Shown: positions 44,660 through 54,536, counted from the first letter of the stretch. The stretch is 64,000 nucleotides of DNA from Okeania sp. SIO2B3 (GCF_010672525.1 NZ_JAAHGH010000002.1:295334-359333); one strand, 5' to 3'. Notes: generated from the sequence alone by a model not told the origin. Numbers and translations are program-made.

Positions 44660-46084
44660 ATGTCTAACTTAATTCTCTTTTGGCATCGACGCGATCTACG
44701 CATTTCAGATAATATCGGACTTACACAAGCATCTCAACAAAATCAAAAAGTAGTAGGTATATTTTGCCTTGACCAAAATATTCTCAAACGAGACGACATT
44801 GCCCCCGCAAGAATAACCTATATGATTGGTTGTTTACAACATCTACAAAAAAGCTACCAAGAAATAGGAAGTCAACTATTAATACTGTCAGGAAAACCTG
44901 CCGAAGCTATACCAAAATTAGCAACTTTTCTAGAGGCAAAAGCAGTATATTGGAATCAAGATGTTGAACCTTATAGTAGAGAACGCGACCGCCAAGTTAC
45001 TGAAAATTTAGAAACAGTAAATATTCAAGTAAAAACATTTTGGGATCAACTCCTTCATTGCCCAGAAGAAATATTTACTTCTACTAATAAACCCTATAGT
45101 GTCTATACCCCATTCTGGAGAACTTGGAGCGGCAAAAAAAAATCTAACCCAGTCAATACTCCCCTACTCAAAGGGTTAACTGAAGAGCAACTTCAACAAA
45201 CCCAAAAAGTAGGAGTTATTGACTTACCCACTGCAAAAGAATTAGGATTTAATTGGGAAAACCCACTCATTCTCGAACCCGGAGAAACTATAGCACTAGA
45301 AAAATTAGAAACATTTTGCCAAGCAGCAATATACTCATACCAACAACAACGAAATTTCCCTAGTATTGATGGTACATCCCAACTCAGTCCTGCCCTAAAA
45401 TTTGGTACTATTGGTATTCGGACCGTTTGGGCAAAAACTCAAGAATTAATAGAAAATTGTTCCAGCGATGAAGCATTTGAAAATATCGAAACTTGGCAAA
45501 AAGAAATCGCATGGCGCGAATTTTATCAATATGTTATGTACCATTATCCCGAACTAGAAACAGGTCCTTATCGCCCACATTGGAAAAATTTTCCCTGGGA
45601 GAATAATGAAGCATATTTTTTGGCCTGGTGTGAAGGTAAAACTGGTTATCCTATTGTGGATGCTGCCATGCGTCAGTTAAATGAAACAGGTTGGATGCAC
45701 AATCGTTGCAGAATGATAGTCGCTAGTTTTCTGACCAAAGATTTAATGATTAATTGGCAGTGGGGCGAAAAATATTTTATGCAGAAGTTGATAGATGGAG
45801 ACCTTTCTGCAAATAATGGCGGTTGGCAGTGGAGTGCGTCGAGTGGAATGGACCCAAAACCTTTGAGAATATTTAATCCTGCATCTCAGACACAAAAATA
45901 TGACCCAGAAGCAGAATATATTCGGGAGTGGATGCCAGAGTTACGGAATGTGGATACGAAATATTTAGTTACTGGTAAAATTCCAGCGGATGAACGAGAA
46001 GCTGTAGATTATCCTGCACCTATTGTTGACCATAAAAAACGACAACAAATATTCAAGTCACTTTATCAGGAGCAAAAAAATTGA
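44660..46084 (+). CDS. phrA: Deoxyribodipyrimidine (CPD) photolyase, class I
   Basis: 474 aa. N-terminal antenna domain FWHRRDLRISDNIGL. The FAD domain has TGYPIVDAAMRQLNETGWMH and NRCRMIVASFLTKDLMINWQ, then GGWQWSASSGMDPKPLRIFN, all classic class I photolyase signatures. Conserved tryptophans for electron transfer are present. It repairs UV-induced cyclobutane dimers using blue light; cyanobacterial enzymes of this type use an 8-HDF antenna. Full length, monocistronic. Confidence 0.96.
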   Translation: MSNLILFWHRRDLRISDNIGLTQASQQNQKVVGIFCLDQNILKRDDIAPARITYMIGCLQHLQKSYQEIGSQLLILSGKPAEAIPKLATFLEAKAVYWNQDVEPYSRERDRQVTENLETVNIQVKTFWDQLLHCPEEIFTSTNKPYSVYTPFWRTWSGKKKSNPVNTPLLKGLTEEQLQQTQKVGVIDLPTAKELGFNWENPLILEPGETIALEKLETFCQAAIYSYQQQRNFPSIDGTSQLSPALKFGTIGIRTVWAKTQELIENCSSDEAFENIETWQKEIAWREFYQYVMYHYPELETGPYRPHWKNFPWENNEAYFLAWCEGKTGYPIVDAAMRQLNETGWMHNRCRMIVASFLTKDLMINWQWGEKYFMQKLIDGDLSANNGGWQWSASSGMDPKPLRIFNPASQTQKYDPEAEYIREWMPELRNVDTKYLVTGKIPADEREAVDYPAPIVDHKKRQQIFKSLYQEQKN

Positions 46085-46295
46085 TTCAGAATATCTTTAG
46101 GTTACTTTTTCCTAAATCAACCTGATTTATTAATTAATTTGAACTATTCATCTATGGGTAGTTTCCATTGTAATGGCTATCTATTGTGATTATTTTTAGT
46201 TAAGTACAAAAAACAGTGTGAGCATCTTGCTCACTTGAAGCGCTATTGTTAATCCTCATCTACAATTACGCAAGTAGGACTACCCATTTGTGTAC

Positions 46296-46536
46296 TTATA
46301 ACTTACCTAAAAATAAATCAGGTAGTTCTCCAATATTTTTTGCTCTAGCTAGTTCAATGCGGGGGACATTTAACCAGAACTCTTCCATCACCGTCATAAT
46401 AATTTCTGCTCGATTGACTGAATTGATGCCTAAATTATTGAATCTATCAGTTTTGCCTAGAGGAACTTCTTCTAATTCTGGTGCTATTTCACAATTATAC
46501 TTCTTGAATTAACTGCAATATTTTTTCTTGATTCAC
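46296..46536 (-). pseudogene. Acyl carrier protein (polyketide beta-branching type), frameshifted
   Basis: From a GTG at 46536 the frame reads NQEKILQLIQEV then stops; after a shift it continues APELEEVPLGKTDRFNNLGI, NSVNRAEIIMTVMEEF and RIELARAKNIGELPDLF. The serine of GINSVNRAE is at the phosphopantetheine site, and the N-R-A-E and AKNIGELxDLF pattern matches the donor acyl carrier proteins of HMG-synthase (beta-branching) cassettes such as AcpK/CurB. No other cassette member is readable nearby. It is a relic of a natural-product cluster, or of a transferred fragment. Confidence 0.65.
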
Positions 46537-46607
46537 AGTTTCGTCCTAGTCTATTAGCTTTTTATTTTAACTTTTAAATTATTTTCATGGGTGACTTTTG
46601 TTTCGCT

Positions 46608-46740
46608 ACCTTATCAAGTATTGAGCATAACTCTTGCTGCAAGTTTTCTTGTAAATTACAGAGTTATTGGCATTAGGATAACCATTGCCAAGGTTAATTT
46701 TTTCCCAATTCCTTTCCCGATCATACTCACAAAAAAAAAT
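46608..46740 (-). pseudogene. Coding remnant, unknown
   Basis: About 44 codons with gene-like composition (EYDRERNWEKINLGNGYPNA, then NNSVIYKKTCSKSYAQYLIR) end in a stop codon. No start codon. It lies 70 bp upstream of the acyl-carrier-protein relic on the same strand and may come from the same lost cluster. I do not recognise it. Confidence 0.35.
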
Positions 46741-47246
46741 AGTTCACCGCAACGCCGTCTTACCTCAGCTTTTGACCTGGATAATACCAGGTGGGTTCCT
46801 CGGCTCAAGTTTAAAGTTTCTGAGTACAAGCTCAGTTTACTGCCACTTAAACATCTAGGTCCCGATGTTTTTTGATTTGTAGGTCAAAAAAACATTTTTG
46901 GCAGTCACCAACGTCGCAGTAGAACCTAGAAACTATTATAGCGGTTATTTTTTTTCTGTCATCCCCTATGAGGAAAGTCAAAAGTCAAAATTAAAAAGTC
47001 AAAAATTAAAAGTTATAAATTGGACCCTTGACTTTTTATCAAAATCATAAGGGTCGCGCAACTCCGCCTTAAAAGGCGATCAGGTTTTTGGAGAGTTTCT
47101 CAAATCCCCTACTTCCCCTCCCAGGAGAGGAGGGGTTAGGGGTGGGTTAACTTCTGTACGGGCGAATGGCCATTTGCTAACGCAAAGCTCCGCTTTATAT
47201 GTTGCGGAGCAAAACGCCCCTACTGACTTCTGACTTCTGACGCGCG
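46741..47246. repeat. Gene-free interval
   Basis: Contains aaagtcaaaaattaaa tandem-like repeats (46977-47010) and a cttcccctcccaggagagg/ggggttaggggtgggt block at about 47114-47150, plus a ttgctaacgcaaagctccgc block at 47174-47193 that is shared with 18480. Confidence 0.5.
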
Positions 47247-48398
47247 TTAACTCTGCCAGATACTTTCAATTTTGTGGGCGATCGCCTCAGCTTTCTGACT
47301 GCACTTGGTCGAATTTTCCTCATGTACCAATACTGTTACATGACCCAACTTTCGTCCTGGACGAGATTCTGTTTTGCCATACCACCAAACCGAAGCATTA
47401 GGAATTTGAGCTAATTGTTGCCGTTTTGTCAAGTAGTCATTTACCGCAAATTCATAACCCAATAAATTCACCATCACTGCGCCCCTACACTTAAGAGCGG
47501 TACTACCCAGAGGTAGACCACAAACAGCTCGTAAATGTTGTTCAAATTGAGAAGTCTCACAAGCATCCAAAGTGTAATGACCAGAGTTATGAGTTCTAGG
47601 AGCAATTTCATTAATTAAAACTTTTTTATCTTTAGTAATAAATAATTCAATACCAAATACTCCCACAACTTCTAAACTATTTAGGAGAGTTTGAGCGATC
47701 GCCTGAATTTCTTTGACTAATTCTAAATTTTCATCACATACAAAAACCCGCCGACAAACCTGATTTTCTTGTTGTGTTTCTACTACTGGGTAAACTTTAA
47801 TTTCACCAGTCACTGAACGAGCAGCAATAATTGCTACTTCTCGGTCAAAAGGGATAAATTCTTGAATGAAAATATTTGGATTTCTCTGAGATTTTAAACT
47901 ATTAATATCGTGAATAACAGAAATACCATGACCATCATAACCATGACGACGTGCTTTAAATACTAGAGGAAATTTTATTGCTTCAGCTTCTATTTCTGAC
48001 TCCCAAAATTTTGGCACAGGTAAACCTAAATCTTGTAAATAAGATAACTGTTCATATTTATCTAATAACGGCTTTAACGCAGATAAGTTAGGACGAAAAA
48101 TCACATTTTTTGTACTCAGAAGCGACAATTCATCTATATTAATAAACTCATTTTCAAAAGTAATCACATCACAAGTATTTGCTAACTGAGCAGTTGCCCG
48201 AGCATCATCAATTTCTGCCAAAATAGTATCTTTTGCTATAGATACTGCCGGGTCATTTTTTTCAGGAGTTTGAATAATTAAATCTACTTCCAATTTTTTA
48301 GCAGCATCCGCCATCATCCATGCCAACTGACCCCCACCAATGACACCCACTCGCTGAATTTTATTTTGGTGTTTTTTTGCCTTTTCAGTACTATTCAT
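47247..48398 (-). CDS. purK: N5-carboxyaminoimidazole ribonucleotide synthase
   Basis: 383 aa. N-terminal GVIGGGQLAWMMADAAKKL (nucleotide-fold start), FENEFINIDEL, an ATP-grasp core with FKARRHGYDGHGI, IQEFIPFDREVAII and GIELFITKDKKVLINEIAPR, then HNSGHYTLDACETSQFEQHL. It makes N5-CAIR from AIR, bicarbonate and ATP in purine synthesis. Full length. Stand-alone in this window. Confidence 0.96.
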   Translation of the reverse strand: MNSTEKAKKHQNKIQRVGVIGGGQLAWMMADAAKKLEVDLIIQTPEKNDPAVSIAKDTILAEIDDARATAQLANTCDVITFENEFINIDELSLLSTKNVIFRPNLSALKPLLDKYEQLSYLQDLGLPVPKFWESEIEAEAIKFPLVFKARRHGYDGHGISVIHDINSLKSQRNPNIFIQEFIPFDREVAIIAARSVTGEIKVYPVVETQQENQVCRRVFVCDENLELVKEIQAIAQTLLNSLEVVGVFGIELFITKDKKVLINEIAPRTHNSGHYTLDACETSQFEQHLRAVCGLPLGSTALKCRGAVMVNLLGYEFAVNDYLTKRQQLAQIPNASVWWYGKTESRPGRKLGHVTVLVHEENSTKCSQKAEAIAHKIESIWQS

Positions 48399-48923
48399 TT
48401 TGATTGTAAATTCAGTTTCAACTTTTGTATTTTATAGCAGAAGAAAGAAGGAAGTAAGGAAGAAGGAAGAAGGAAAAATCTTGCGTTATCTGAGTTTTCA
48501 GCTTTTGATATGTCCGCCCTATTTGCTTCGATTGCTATAACAAAATAAAAATAGTTTTTATCAGTTTCATTAATCTATGGCAATCCTATTTCAGTTGCGG
48601 GCAAAAATATCTTTAGGAAATAGGGAGTAGGGAATAGAAAAGAAGAAAAACAACTATACCTCAGTAACTTGGGAAACGCTATATACAAAACAGGAAGCTT
48701 TAACGAAGTCAGAAGTCAGAAGTTAACCCACCCCTCACCCCTCCCAGGAGGGGAAGTAGGGGATTTGAGCTTCGCTCCAAAAACCCGATCGCCTTAAAAG
48801 GCGGGGTTTTAGACCCACATTATTTTGATAAAACATTACAAATTAATTTCGTAGGTTGAACAATAATTTTTAAGAAAGTTTTAGATGATTTTTACTCTTT
48901 TTTACCTTATTTTTTGGTAATTA
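48399..48923. repeat. Intergenic with dispersed repeats
   Basis: (gaaggaa)n at 48443-48475, a copy of the agaagaaaaacaact ... gaaacgctatat repeat at about 48636-48685 and an aacccacccctcacccctccc block at 48724-48750. No gene seen. Confidence 0.55.
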
Positions 48924-49580
48924 TTAATTATTAATTGTTGAACACCTAACATATTCTTCTGCTTTTAAATCAGCTCTTAATTTTTTTTCTGCTTCTACTT
49001 CATCTAGTTTTGATTGTTCGATAAACTCATAAAATATTGCTTTTTCAATCTTGGGAAATGTAGGGCTAATTTCAACCTCAACATATTTTTGATTTTGCAG
49101 TTGATAAATTAGTAAAACTTCTCCATCATAGCGCCAAAATTCTGATATTTCCATGCTGGCATAAAGATTAAGCTTATTAATATCGGTATGAGTAAGATCA
49201 ACTTCTACTACTAAATCAGGCGGTGGATCTTTAGTTAAATCAATTTTTTTCCCTGCCACCTTTGATTGATTTTGAATGTAATAACAATTGTCAGGTTCTG
49301 CACCTCTGTCTAATTGTGGATAATTCAAAGTCGTCGAACCCAAAGTTTTGATTTTCAAACCCATTTCAAAAACTAAAATTCTGATAAATAAACCAATTAT
49401 TTCTCTAGCAAATTCATGTTCTTCCAGAGGCATAGTAATTTCCAATATTCCTTGGTCATATATAATTCTGGCAGTGCGATTTTCTCCCAGAGCTTCAATA
49501 ATTTTTTGGTACTTCTGCCAATTCAAGTTATAGAAAACAATTCTTTTTTCAGGAATAGTTAGAGCAACAGTATTAATCAT
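48924..49580 (-). CDS. Uma2-family (DUF820) putative endonuclease
   Basis: 218 aa from MINTVALTIPEKRIV, with agga seven bases upstream. Uma2 features: EHEFAREIIGLFIRIL, RGAEPDNCYYIQN with the conserved E-PD, and PPPDLVVEVDLTHTD with the restriction-enzyme-like D...ExD. LNLYASMEISEFWRYDG is also typical. The C-terminal tail, from about EEYVRCSTINN, runs into a ttaattattaattgttgaac repeat and is probably altered by it. The fold is PD-(D/E)xK; the biological role of this large cyanobacterial family is not established. Confidence 0.88.
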   Translation of the reverse strand: MINTVALTIPEKRIVFYNLNWQKYQKIIEALGENRTARIIYDQGILEITMPLEEHEFAREIIGLFIRILVFEMGLKIKTLGSTTLNYPQLDRGAEPDNCYYIQNQSKVAGKKIDLTKDPPPDLVVEVDLTHTDINKLNLYASMEISEFWRYDGEVLLIYQLQNQKYVEVEISPTFPKIEKAIFYEFIEQSKLDEVEAEKKLRADLKAEEYVRCSTINN

Positions 49581-49848
49581 TTTTTTTCCTATCAAACAAT
49601 TTTGTCCCCATTTCAGTCATAGCTGAAAATACTAGATAAAAAATCAAAATACTTATACCGATAAGAAATGGTACTAAATCATCCGGCATTTGTTAATTCC
49701 TAGTCAATTTTATCCACCGATGATAACATGAATAACGTTTCGCTACGCGATATGTTGGCGGAGCATTCTAAAGGAAAACCCTGAACCTTGCTTCAGAAGT
49801 ATCTCTATCTATATAACAATTCCCAAGAAGCGTGAGGTACAAAATTCT

Positions 49849-49954
49849 GGGTGCATCTTAATGCGTGAATAAAGCCAAAAATTTATCGCTTTTAGGCAAC
49901 AGGCAACAGGGAATATATAGGAAAAAAGTATTTTTGCAAATATGAGATGCACCC
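49849..49954 (+). mobile_element. MITE, copy C (near-perfect 8-bp duplication)
   Basis: 106-bp copy with the same gggtgcatct/agatgcaccc termini and core as 43337. Flanks are aaaattct and aaaattat (7 of 8 match). Confidence 0.85.
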
Positions 49955-50108
49955 AAAATTATTTTATTTTAGGGAGTATTGAATAATTAATAATTAATTA
50001 TTAATTATTAATTATTACTTATCCTTGAAAAGAAGAGGATTGACGCGGAGCGTGAAAATTTTTTCTTGTTTCTCCTTTAAAGAAGAGGCTTTAAACCTTA
50101 ATTATTCG

Positions 50109-50255
50109 GTAAAAAAGAAAAACAACTGTACCTTGGTAACTTGAGAAACGCTATATTTCAGGTCATAACTATGAACATTATCAACTTTATCCTGATTTTT
50201 ATTGTGCCTCTAATTGCGATGAGCTTGATTATTTGGCGCTTTTATCTAGATCGGG
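50109..50255 (+). repeat. Partial duplication of the 5' end of the next gene
   Basis: Matches about 50278-50425: the aaacaactgtacc ... gaaacgctatatttcagg leader plus the first 28 codons (MNIINFILIFIVPLIAMSLI, then IWRFYLD) of the beta-lactamase-like gene, before ending in a gggagtagggagtaggg tract. It has lost the rest of the gene. Confidence 0.85.
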
Positions 50256-50342
50256 AGTAGGGAGTAGGGAGTAGGGAATAAAAAAGAAGAAAAACAACTT
50301 TACCTCAGTAACTTGAGAAACGCTATATTTCAGGTAATAACT

Positions 50343-51530
50343 ATGAGCATTATCAACTTTATTCTAATTTTTATTGTGCCTCTAATTGCGACTAGCTTGA
50401 TTATTTGGCGCTTTTATCTTGAACCGAAAATAACTATGTTTGATGATGATAAAAGGGTGAATAATTTCCGTAATATGGATCTGGTTTTTCCCAGTAAAAT
50501 TATTCATCGTTCTACTCAACCCTATAATTTTCAGGAAAATTTATATGACCTGAATACATCTTATCAATTTCAGGGTGAAACTCGGACAATCAAAGACTTT
50601 TTACAACGCACAGGCAATACAGGATTTTTAATAGTTAAAAATGATGCCATCGTTTATGAAAAATATTCTCAAGGTTATACAAAAAATGACAAAAAAACTT
50701 CTTGGTCTGTAGCAAAGAGTTTTATTTCTGCCTTAATAGGTATTGCGATTAATGATGGTTATATTGAAAGTATTGATGATTCAATTACAAAATATATGCC
50801 AGAGTTAAAAGCATCTGGATATAACAATGTACCAATTAAGCATATTCTACAAATGTCTTCTGGAATAAATTTTAGTGAAGCATACGAAGATGATAATTCT
50901 GATATTAATAAACTTTTGTATAAATTATTTTTGTATATGCGACCGATGGATAAGGTAATTTTAAATTATCCTGCTAAAGAACCATCAGGTAATTACTTTG
51001 AATATATAAGTTTGAATACTCAGATATTAGGTTTATTGTTAAGGCGAGTCACTAAACAAGATATTGTCAGTTATTTAGAAAAGAAATTATGGCAACCAAT
51101 GGGAGCTGAATCAGATGCTTATTGGTTAACTGATAATTATGGAACTGAAGTAACTTTTTGTGGGATGAATTGTACTTTGAGAGATTATGCAAAATTTGCT
51201 TTAGTTTATTTACATAATGGGTATTTTAACGGGCAACAAATTATTCCTAAAAGTTGGGTGAAGGAATCAATAATACCCGATAGTCCTCACTTACAACCAG
51301 GGGCGACAGATGAGCTTTATTTTAAGTGGGGTTATCAATATCATTGGTGGATTCCTGAAGGTTCAAATGGTGATTATTGTGCGACTGGTGCTTGGGGACA
51401 ATACATTTATATTCATCCAGAAAAGAATTTTGTTGGGATAAAAACTGGTTCTAGTAATAGTATTTTGAGGACTATTGATGATGTGGAAACTGTTGCTTTA
51501 TTTCGGGCGATCGCTGATGAGTTAGATTAA
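50343..51530 (+). CDS. Serine beta-lactamase/6-aminohexanoate hydrolase-like protein, membrane-anchored
   Basis: 395 aa from the ATG of MSIINFILIFIVPLIATSLI, an N-terminal membrane helix; a TTG 30 bases earlier lies in repeat sequence. The catalytic S-x-x-K is SWSVAKSF, followed by LIGIAINDGYIESIDDSITK and YMPELK, typical of the AmpC/beta-lactamase class C superfamily. The Y-x-N equivalent is YISLNTQ, and GAWGQYIYIHPEKNFVGIKTG closes the site. Members include esterases, amidases and peptidases; no drug resistance is implied. It probably faces the periplasm. Confidence 0.85.
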   Translation: MSIINFILIFIVPLIATSLIIWRFYLEPKITMFDDDKRVNNFRNMDLVFPSKIIHRSTQPYNFQENLYDLNTSYQFQGETRTIKDFLQRTGNTGFLIVKNDAIVYEKYSQGYTKNDKKTSWSVAKSFISALIGIAINDGYIESIDDSITKYMPELKASGYNNVPIKHILQMSSGINFSEAYEDDNSDINKLLYKLFLYMRPMDKVILNYPAKEPSGNYFEYISLNTQILGLLLRRVTKQDIVSYLEKKLWQPMGAESDAYWLTDNYGTEVTFCGMNCTLRDYAKFALVYLHNGYFNGQQIIPKSWVKESIIPDSPHLQPGATDELYFKWGYQYHWWIPEGSNGDYCATGAWGQYIYIHPEKNFVGIKTGSSNSILRTIDDVETVALFRAIADELD

Positions 51531-51885
51531 TGAAATAGGGGACTGAATAATTAATAATTAATAATTAATTATTAATTATTAATTATTAAATAATTCGGGC
51601 ATTGAAGCCTCCCCTTTTAAGGGGAAAAAGCGGTCGTTTTGCTGGCGCACAACTCCGTTAACGCTACGCGACATGTTTGCGGAGCATTCCGTCAGGAAAA
51701 AGCGGAGCACACCCGTTGGGTGGGATGGATGGGTTTCCTAACAATATCCAATCGACCAAGAGAAAAGAGAATATTCCTTATATTAAATTCCGTAGCGGTT
51801 TTAACCAGAGGTAATTATCCATTATCCATTATCCATTAATGAAATGTGTTTTAAGTTTTAGTTATAGGTTTTAGTTTTTAGTTTG
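51531..51885. repeat. Dispersed repeats after the hydrolase gene
   Basis: ttaattattaattatta runs, the gcggagcattccgtcagg module at 51675-51699 and the tgggatggatgggtttcc block at about 51718-51765. No gene. Confidence 0.55.
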
Positions 51886-52162
51886 AAAATTTTAAACTTT
51901 GTCATTAATTTCTGACAAAAAAGAAGAAAAATTTTTTCTATAAATTTACGAAATTTCAATCTTTTTAGCTCTTTTGCTCAATTTTGTAATATTATAAGTA
52001 GTGATATAATCTATAGCTATTTTATTGCTTAACAAAATTTTGAAGCTGCAAATACCTATGATGTCGTTTTTTGGGGAGCGATCGCTCTTAACTTATTTTT
52101 AGATGAATGACTAATTTTCCTCTCTTCATTTTTCGATGGGTTGATAGATTTGCCGTTTTGTG
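51886..52162. repeat. 277-bp duplicated block, copy 1
   Basis: Aligns along its length with 55578-55854: shared words include tttaaactttgtcat, gaaatttcaatcttttta, gaagctgcaaat and gatgaatgactaattttcct. It lies downstream of the kinase gene 52767-54536, as copy 2 lies downstream of the paralogous kinase gene. Confidence 0.8.
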
Positions 52163-52766
52163 ATATTGGAGTTTTTCTTTATACAAGATAAGATACCAAT
52201 ACTTAAATTTTACCAATACTATTGTGAAACGCTGTCCCCCTAATTGGTTGAATAAAAAATCATGCGTGTATACGAACAACCCCCACTTTTTAAATCGGAT
52301 CGCGAGTTTTTGGGAAGTGCAAGGGCAAAAATCTTTGCAACGCGGTTTTTTGGAGCTTGACAGAATGATTTTTTTCCTCTCTTTTAGCCTCAGCCTATAC
52401 TTATCTTATATAGATATAGAAGAAGAGGACAATTATGCTGTTTGCGCAGCATGACCAAAAAATAAGGTCTCAAACCTCCCCTTGGCTGCGCCGCGAGCTA
52501 CCGCTCTACAAGGGGATGAAAAAAAATAAAGTTCCATATTTCAAGCCTCTGACTTTCCTACGGAATGCTGCGCAAACAAGCAGAGGTACTGATAACTGAT
52601 AACTGAAATAACCTAGGAAAGTAAAAATTCTGCTTTGTCTAAGTTTTAAGCTTTTTGATAAGCTGTAGCTGTTTTGCATTTAAACCATATATCCAATTTT
52701 TGTCAAAGGGAATATAGAATCTAAATGATTCAAAAAACAAAAGGAAAATAGCAGACCGGAAAAATA
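52163..52766. repeat. Gap before the first kinase gene's 3' end
   Basis: Words such as ttttttggagcttgacag near 52345 match ttttttggagcttcacag near 57513, continuing the segmental duplication. The tgcgcagcat module is at 52440-52452 and its inverted form tttcctacggaatgctgc at 52554-52576. No gene. Confidence 0.55.
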
Positions 52767-54536
52767 CTAAAATGACAAGCAAACCACCCGGAAACCCACA
52801 TTGTTAATGGAGATGTTTGTATTATCCCAGTCACGATCAGCGCTCCGACACCACCAGGGATAGTCATTCCAACTGCCGCCACAGAGCACTCTTAACTCAC
52901 TATTTTCGTTATTTTCCCAAGTACTGTCATCAGTGGACACACCTTCATAGCTATTATGCCAAATATCCTGACACCACTCGTCTACATTCCCATGCATATC
53001 ATATAAACCAAAAGCATTGGGAGGAAAACTTCCCACATTAGTAGTCTGTTCTCGATATAGACCTTGAGGCGCATTGCCATAAGTAAAATTGCCATTGTAG
53101 TTAACTAAATCAGTCGTAATAGTAGGGCCAAAATAAAAAGGAGTAGTCGTACCAGCGCGACAAGCATATTCCCACTGATTCTCACTGGGTAGTCTGTAGC
53201 TTTTCCCAGTCTTCTGAGATAGCCTTTGACAAAATTCTGTAGCCTTATGCCATGTCACTCTCTCTACTGGGCGGTTTCCTCCTTTAAAGTAAGAAGGATT
53301 TTCCCCCATAATGACTAAATATTGGTCTTGAGTAATGGGGTATTTACTCATACAAAAAGGTTGAATAGTTACTTGACGCTGGGGACTTTCTTTATCAGTT
53401 CTTCCAGCTTCGTTTTTCGGTGAACCTATGAGAAAACTACCACCAGGAATATAAACCATTTCTAATTTAATACCATTACCTAAATCTTCTATTTTTTGCC
53501 TCGCATTTCTCTGGGTGCGCTTGATGATTTTGCCAGAGTTGTTGACCGTCACAACCTCAAAAGTAAACCTTTCTCCTTTTGCTACTTCTTTTGTAAATAT
53601 TGGAAATTTTGTAAATATTGGAAATTTTTTTTGCTTGTAAATAGAGTTGATTTTTTTTTGATATTTAGGGTTAACAACCGATAATATCTCTCCTACATTT
53701 TGAAACCTTTTCTTAGTCGCTCCCATAATCATTTTATCTAACAGTTGAGCAACTTCATCACTGACAGTAAACTTTAAATATTCTCGCCACACCCATTCAC
53801 CTTCACTCACATCAAATAAATCAAAAGGTTCTACCTGAGTTAATAAATGAATAGAAGTCACGCCCAAACTATAAATATCGCTAGCAAAAGTTGCTTTTCC
53901 TAATGCTTGTTCTGGTGCAGCATATCCTGCCGAACCAATTACAGTTCCTGTCACAGCTAAAGCAGTCTTTGTTGCATATTTAGCTGCCCCGAAATCTACT
54001 AATAATAATTGGTTATCTTTCCTTCTCCTAATGATATTTTCTGGTTTAATATCTCGATGAATTACCTGTCGAGAATGAATAAATTCTAATACGGGCAATA
54101 AACTTTTTAATAACTCCCAAATTTGCCTTTCATCAAAAGTTCCTGACAACTCTAATTCCTGTTTTAAATTTTGCCCGTCTATAAATTCTTGCACTAAATA
54201 CTGTCGGTTATCCTGAGTCAAATATGCCAAAAGTTCGGGAATTTGTGGATGTCTACCTAAACTATCTAAACGTTCAGCTTCTTGGGCAAATAATGAGGCA
54301 GCTTTTTCTAGGTTTTTGGTTCCTTGAGCTTGAGGAAAAAATTGTTTAATTACACAAAAAGGTTTTGATGGTCTGTACTCATCTACAGCTTGAAAAGTTC
54401 TACCAAAACCACCTTGCCCAATAATTTTTAGAGCGCGATAACGTTCGACTAAAATTAATTTTTCACCGCAGCTTTGACAAAATTTTGTTTCTGGTGGGTT
54501 GGTTTTTAAACAATCTGGGTTTAGGCATTGGCTCAT
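52767..54536 (-). CDS. Ser/Thr protein kinase with zinc ribbon and C-terminal FGE-sulfatase (C-type-lectin-fold) domain
   Basis: 589 aa. A zinc ribbon (C4, C9, C20, C23), then a complete kinase domain: GQGGFGRTF at 40-48, K64 in VIKQF, HRDIKPEN at 160-167, DFG at 181-183 and APEQ at 207-210. A linker leads to an FGE-type domain from about 350 (DLGNGIKLEMVYIPGGSF, RLPSENQWEYACRAGTTTPF, FGLYDMHGNVDEWC) to the end. True FGE enzymes have two cysteines near GGSW; here only the second (C563) remains, so it is probably a ligand-binding lectin fold, not an oxidase. Residues about 557-579 differ strongly from paralogues. Cytosolic; no membrane helix. Confidence 0.92.
   Translation of the reverse strand: MSQCLNPDCLKTNPPETKFCQSCGEKLILVERYRALKIIGQGGFGRTFQAVDEYRPSKPFCVIKQFFPQAQGTKNLEKAASLFAQEAERLDSLGRHPQIPELLAYLTQDNRQYLVQEFIDGQNLKQELELSGTFDERQIWELLKSLLPVLEFIHSRQVIHRDIKPENIIRRRKDNQLLLVDFGAAKYATKTALAVTGTVIGSAGYAAPEQALGKATFASDIYSLGVTSIHLLTQVEPFDLFDVSEGEWVWREYLKFTVSDEVAQLLDKMIMGATKKRFQNVGEILSVVNPKYQKKINSIYKQKKFPIFTKFPIFTKEVAKGERFTFEVVTVNNSGKIIKRTQRNARQKIEDLGNGIKLEMVYIPGGSFLIGSPKNEAGRTDKESPQRQVTIQPFCMSKYPITQDQYLVIMGENPSYFKGGNRPVERVTWHKATEFCQRLSQKTGKSYRLPSENQWEYACRAGTTTPFYFGPTITTDLVNYNGNFTYGNAPQGLYREQTTNVGSFPPNAFGLYDMHGNVDEWCQDIWHNSYEGVSTDDSTWENNENSELRVLCGGSWNDYPWWCRSADRDWDNTNISINNVGFRVVCLSF
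52788..52880 (-). other. Putative hypervariable region of the FGE domain
   Basis: Runs from GGSW to GFR (NDYPWWCRSADRDWDN, then TNISINNV). Compared with the three domains at 57.6-59.8 kb, the frame is fixed at GGSW, CRSA, R and GFR and varies elsewhere, the pattern of diversity-generating retroelement targets. No template repeat was found within the window. Confidence 0.5.
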
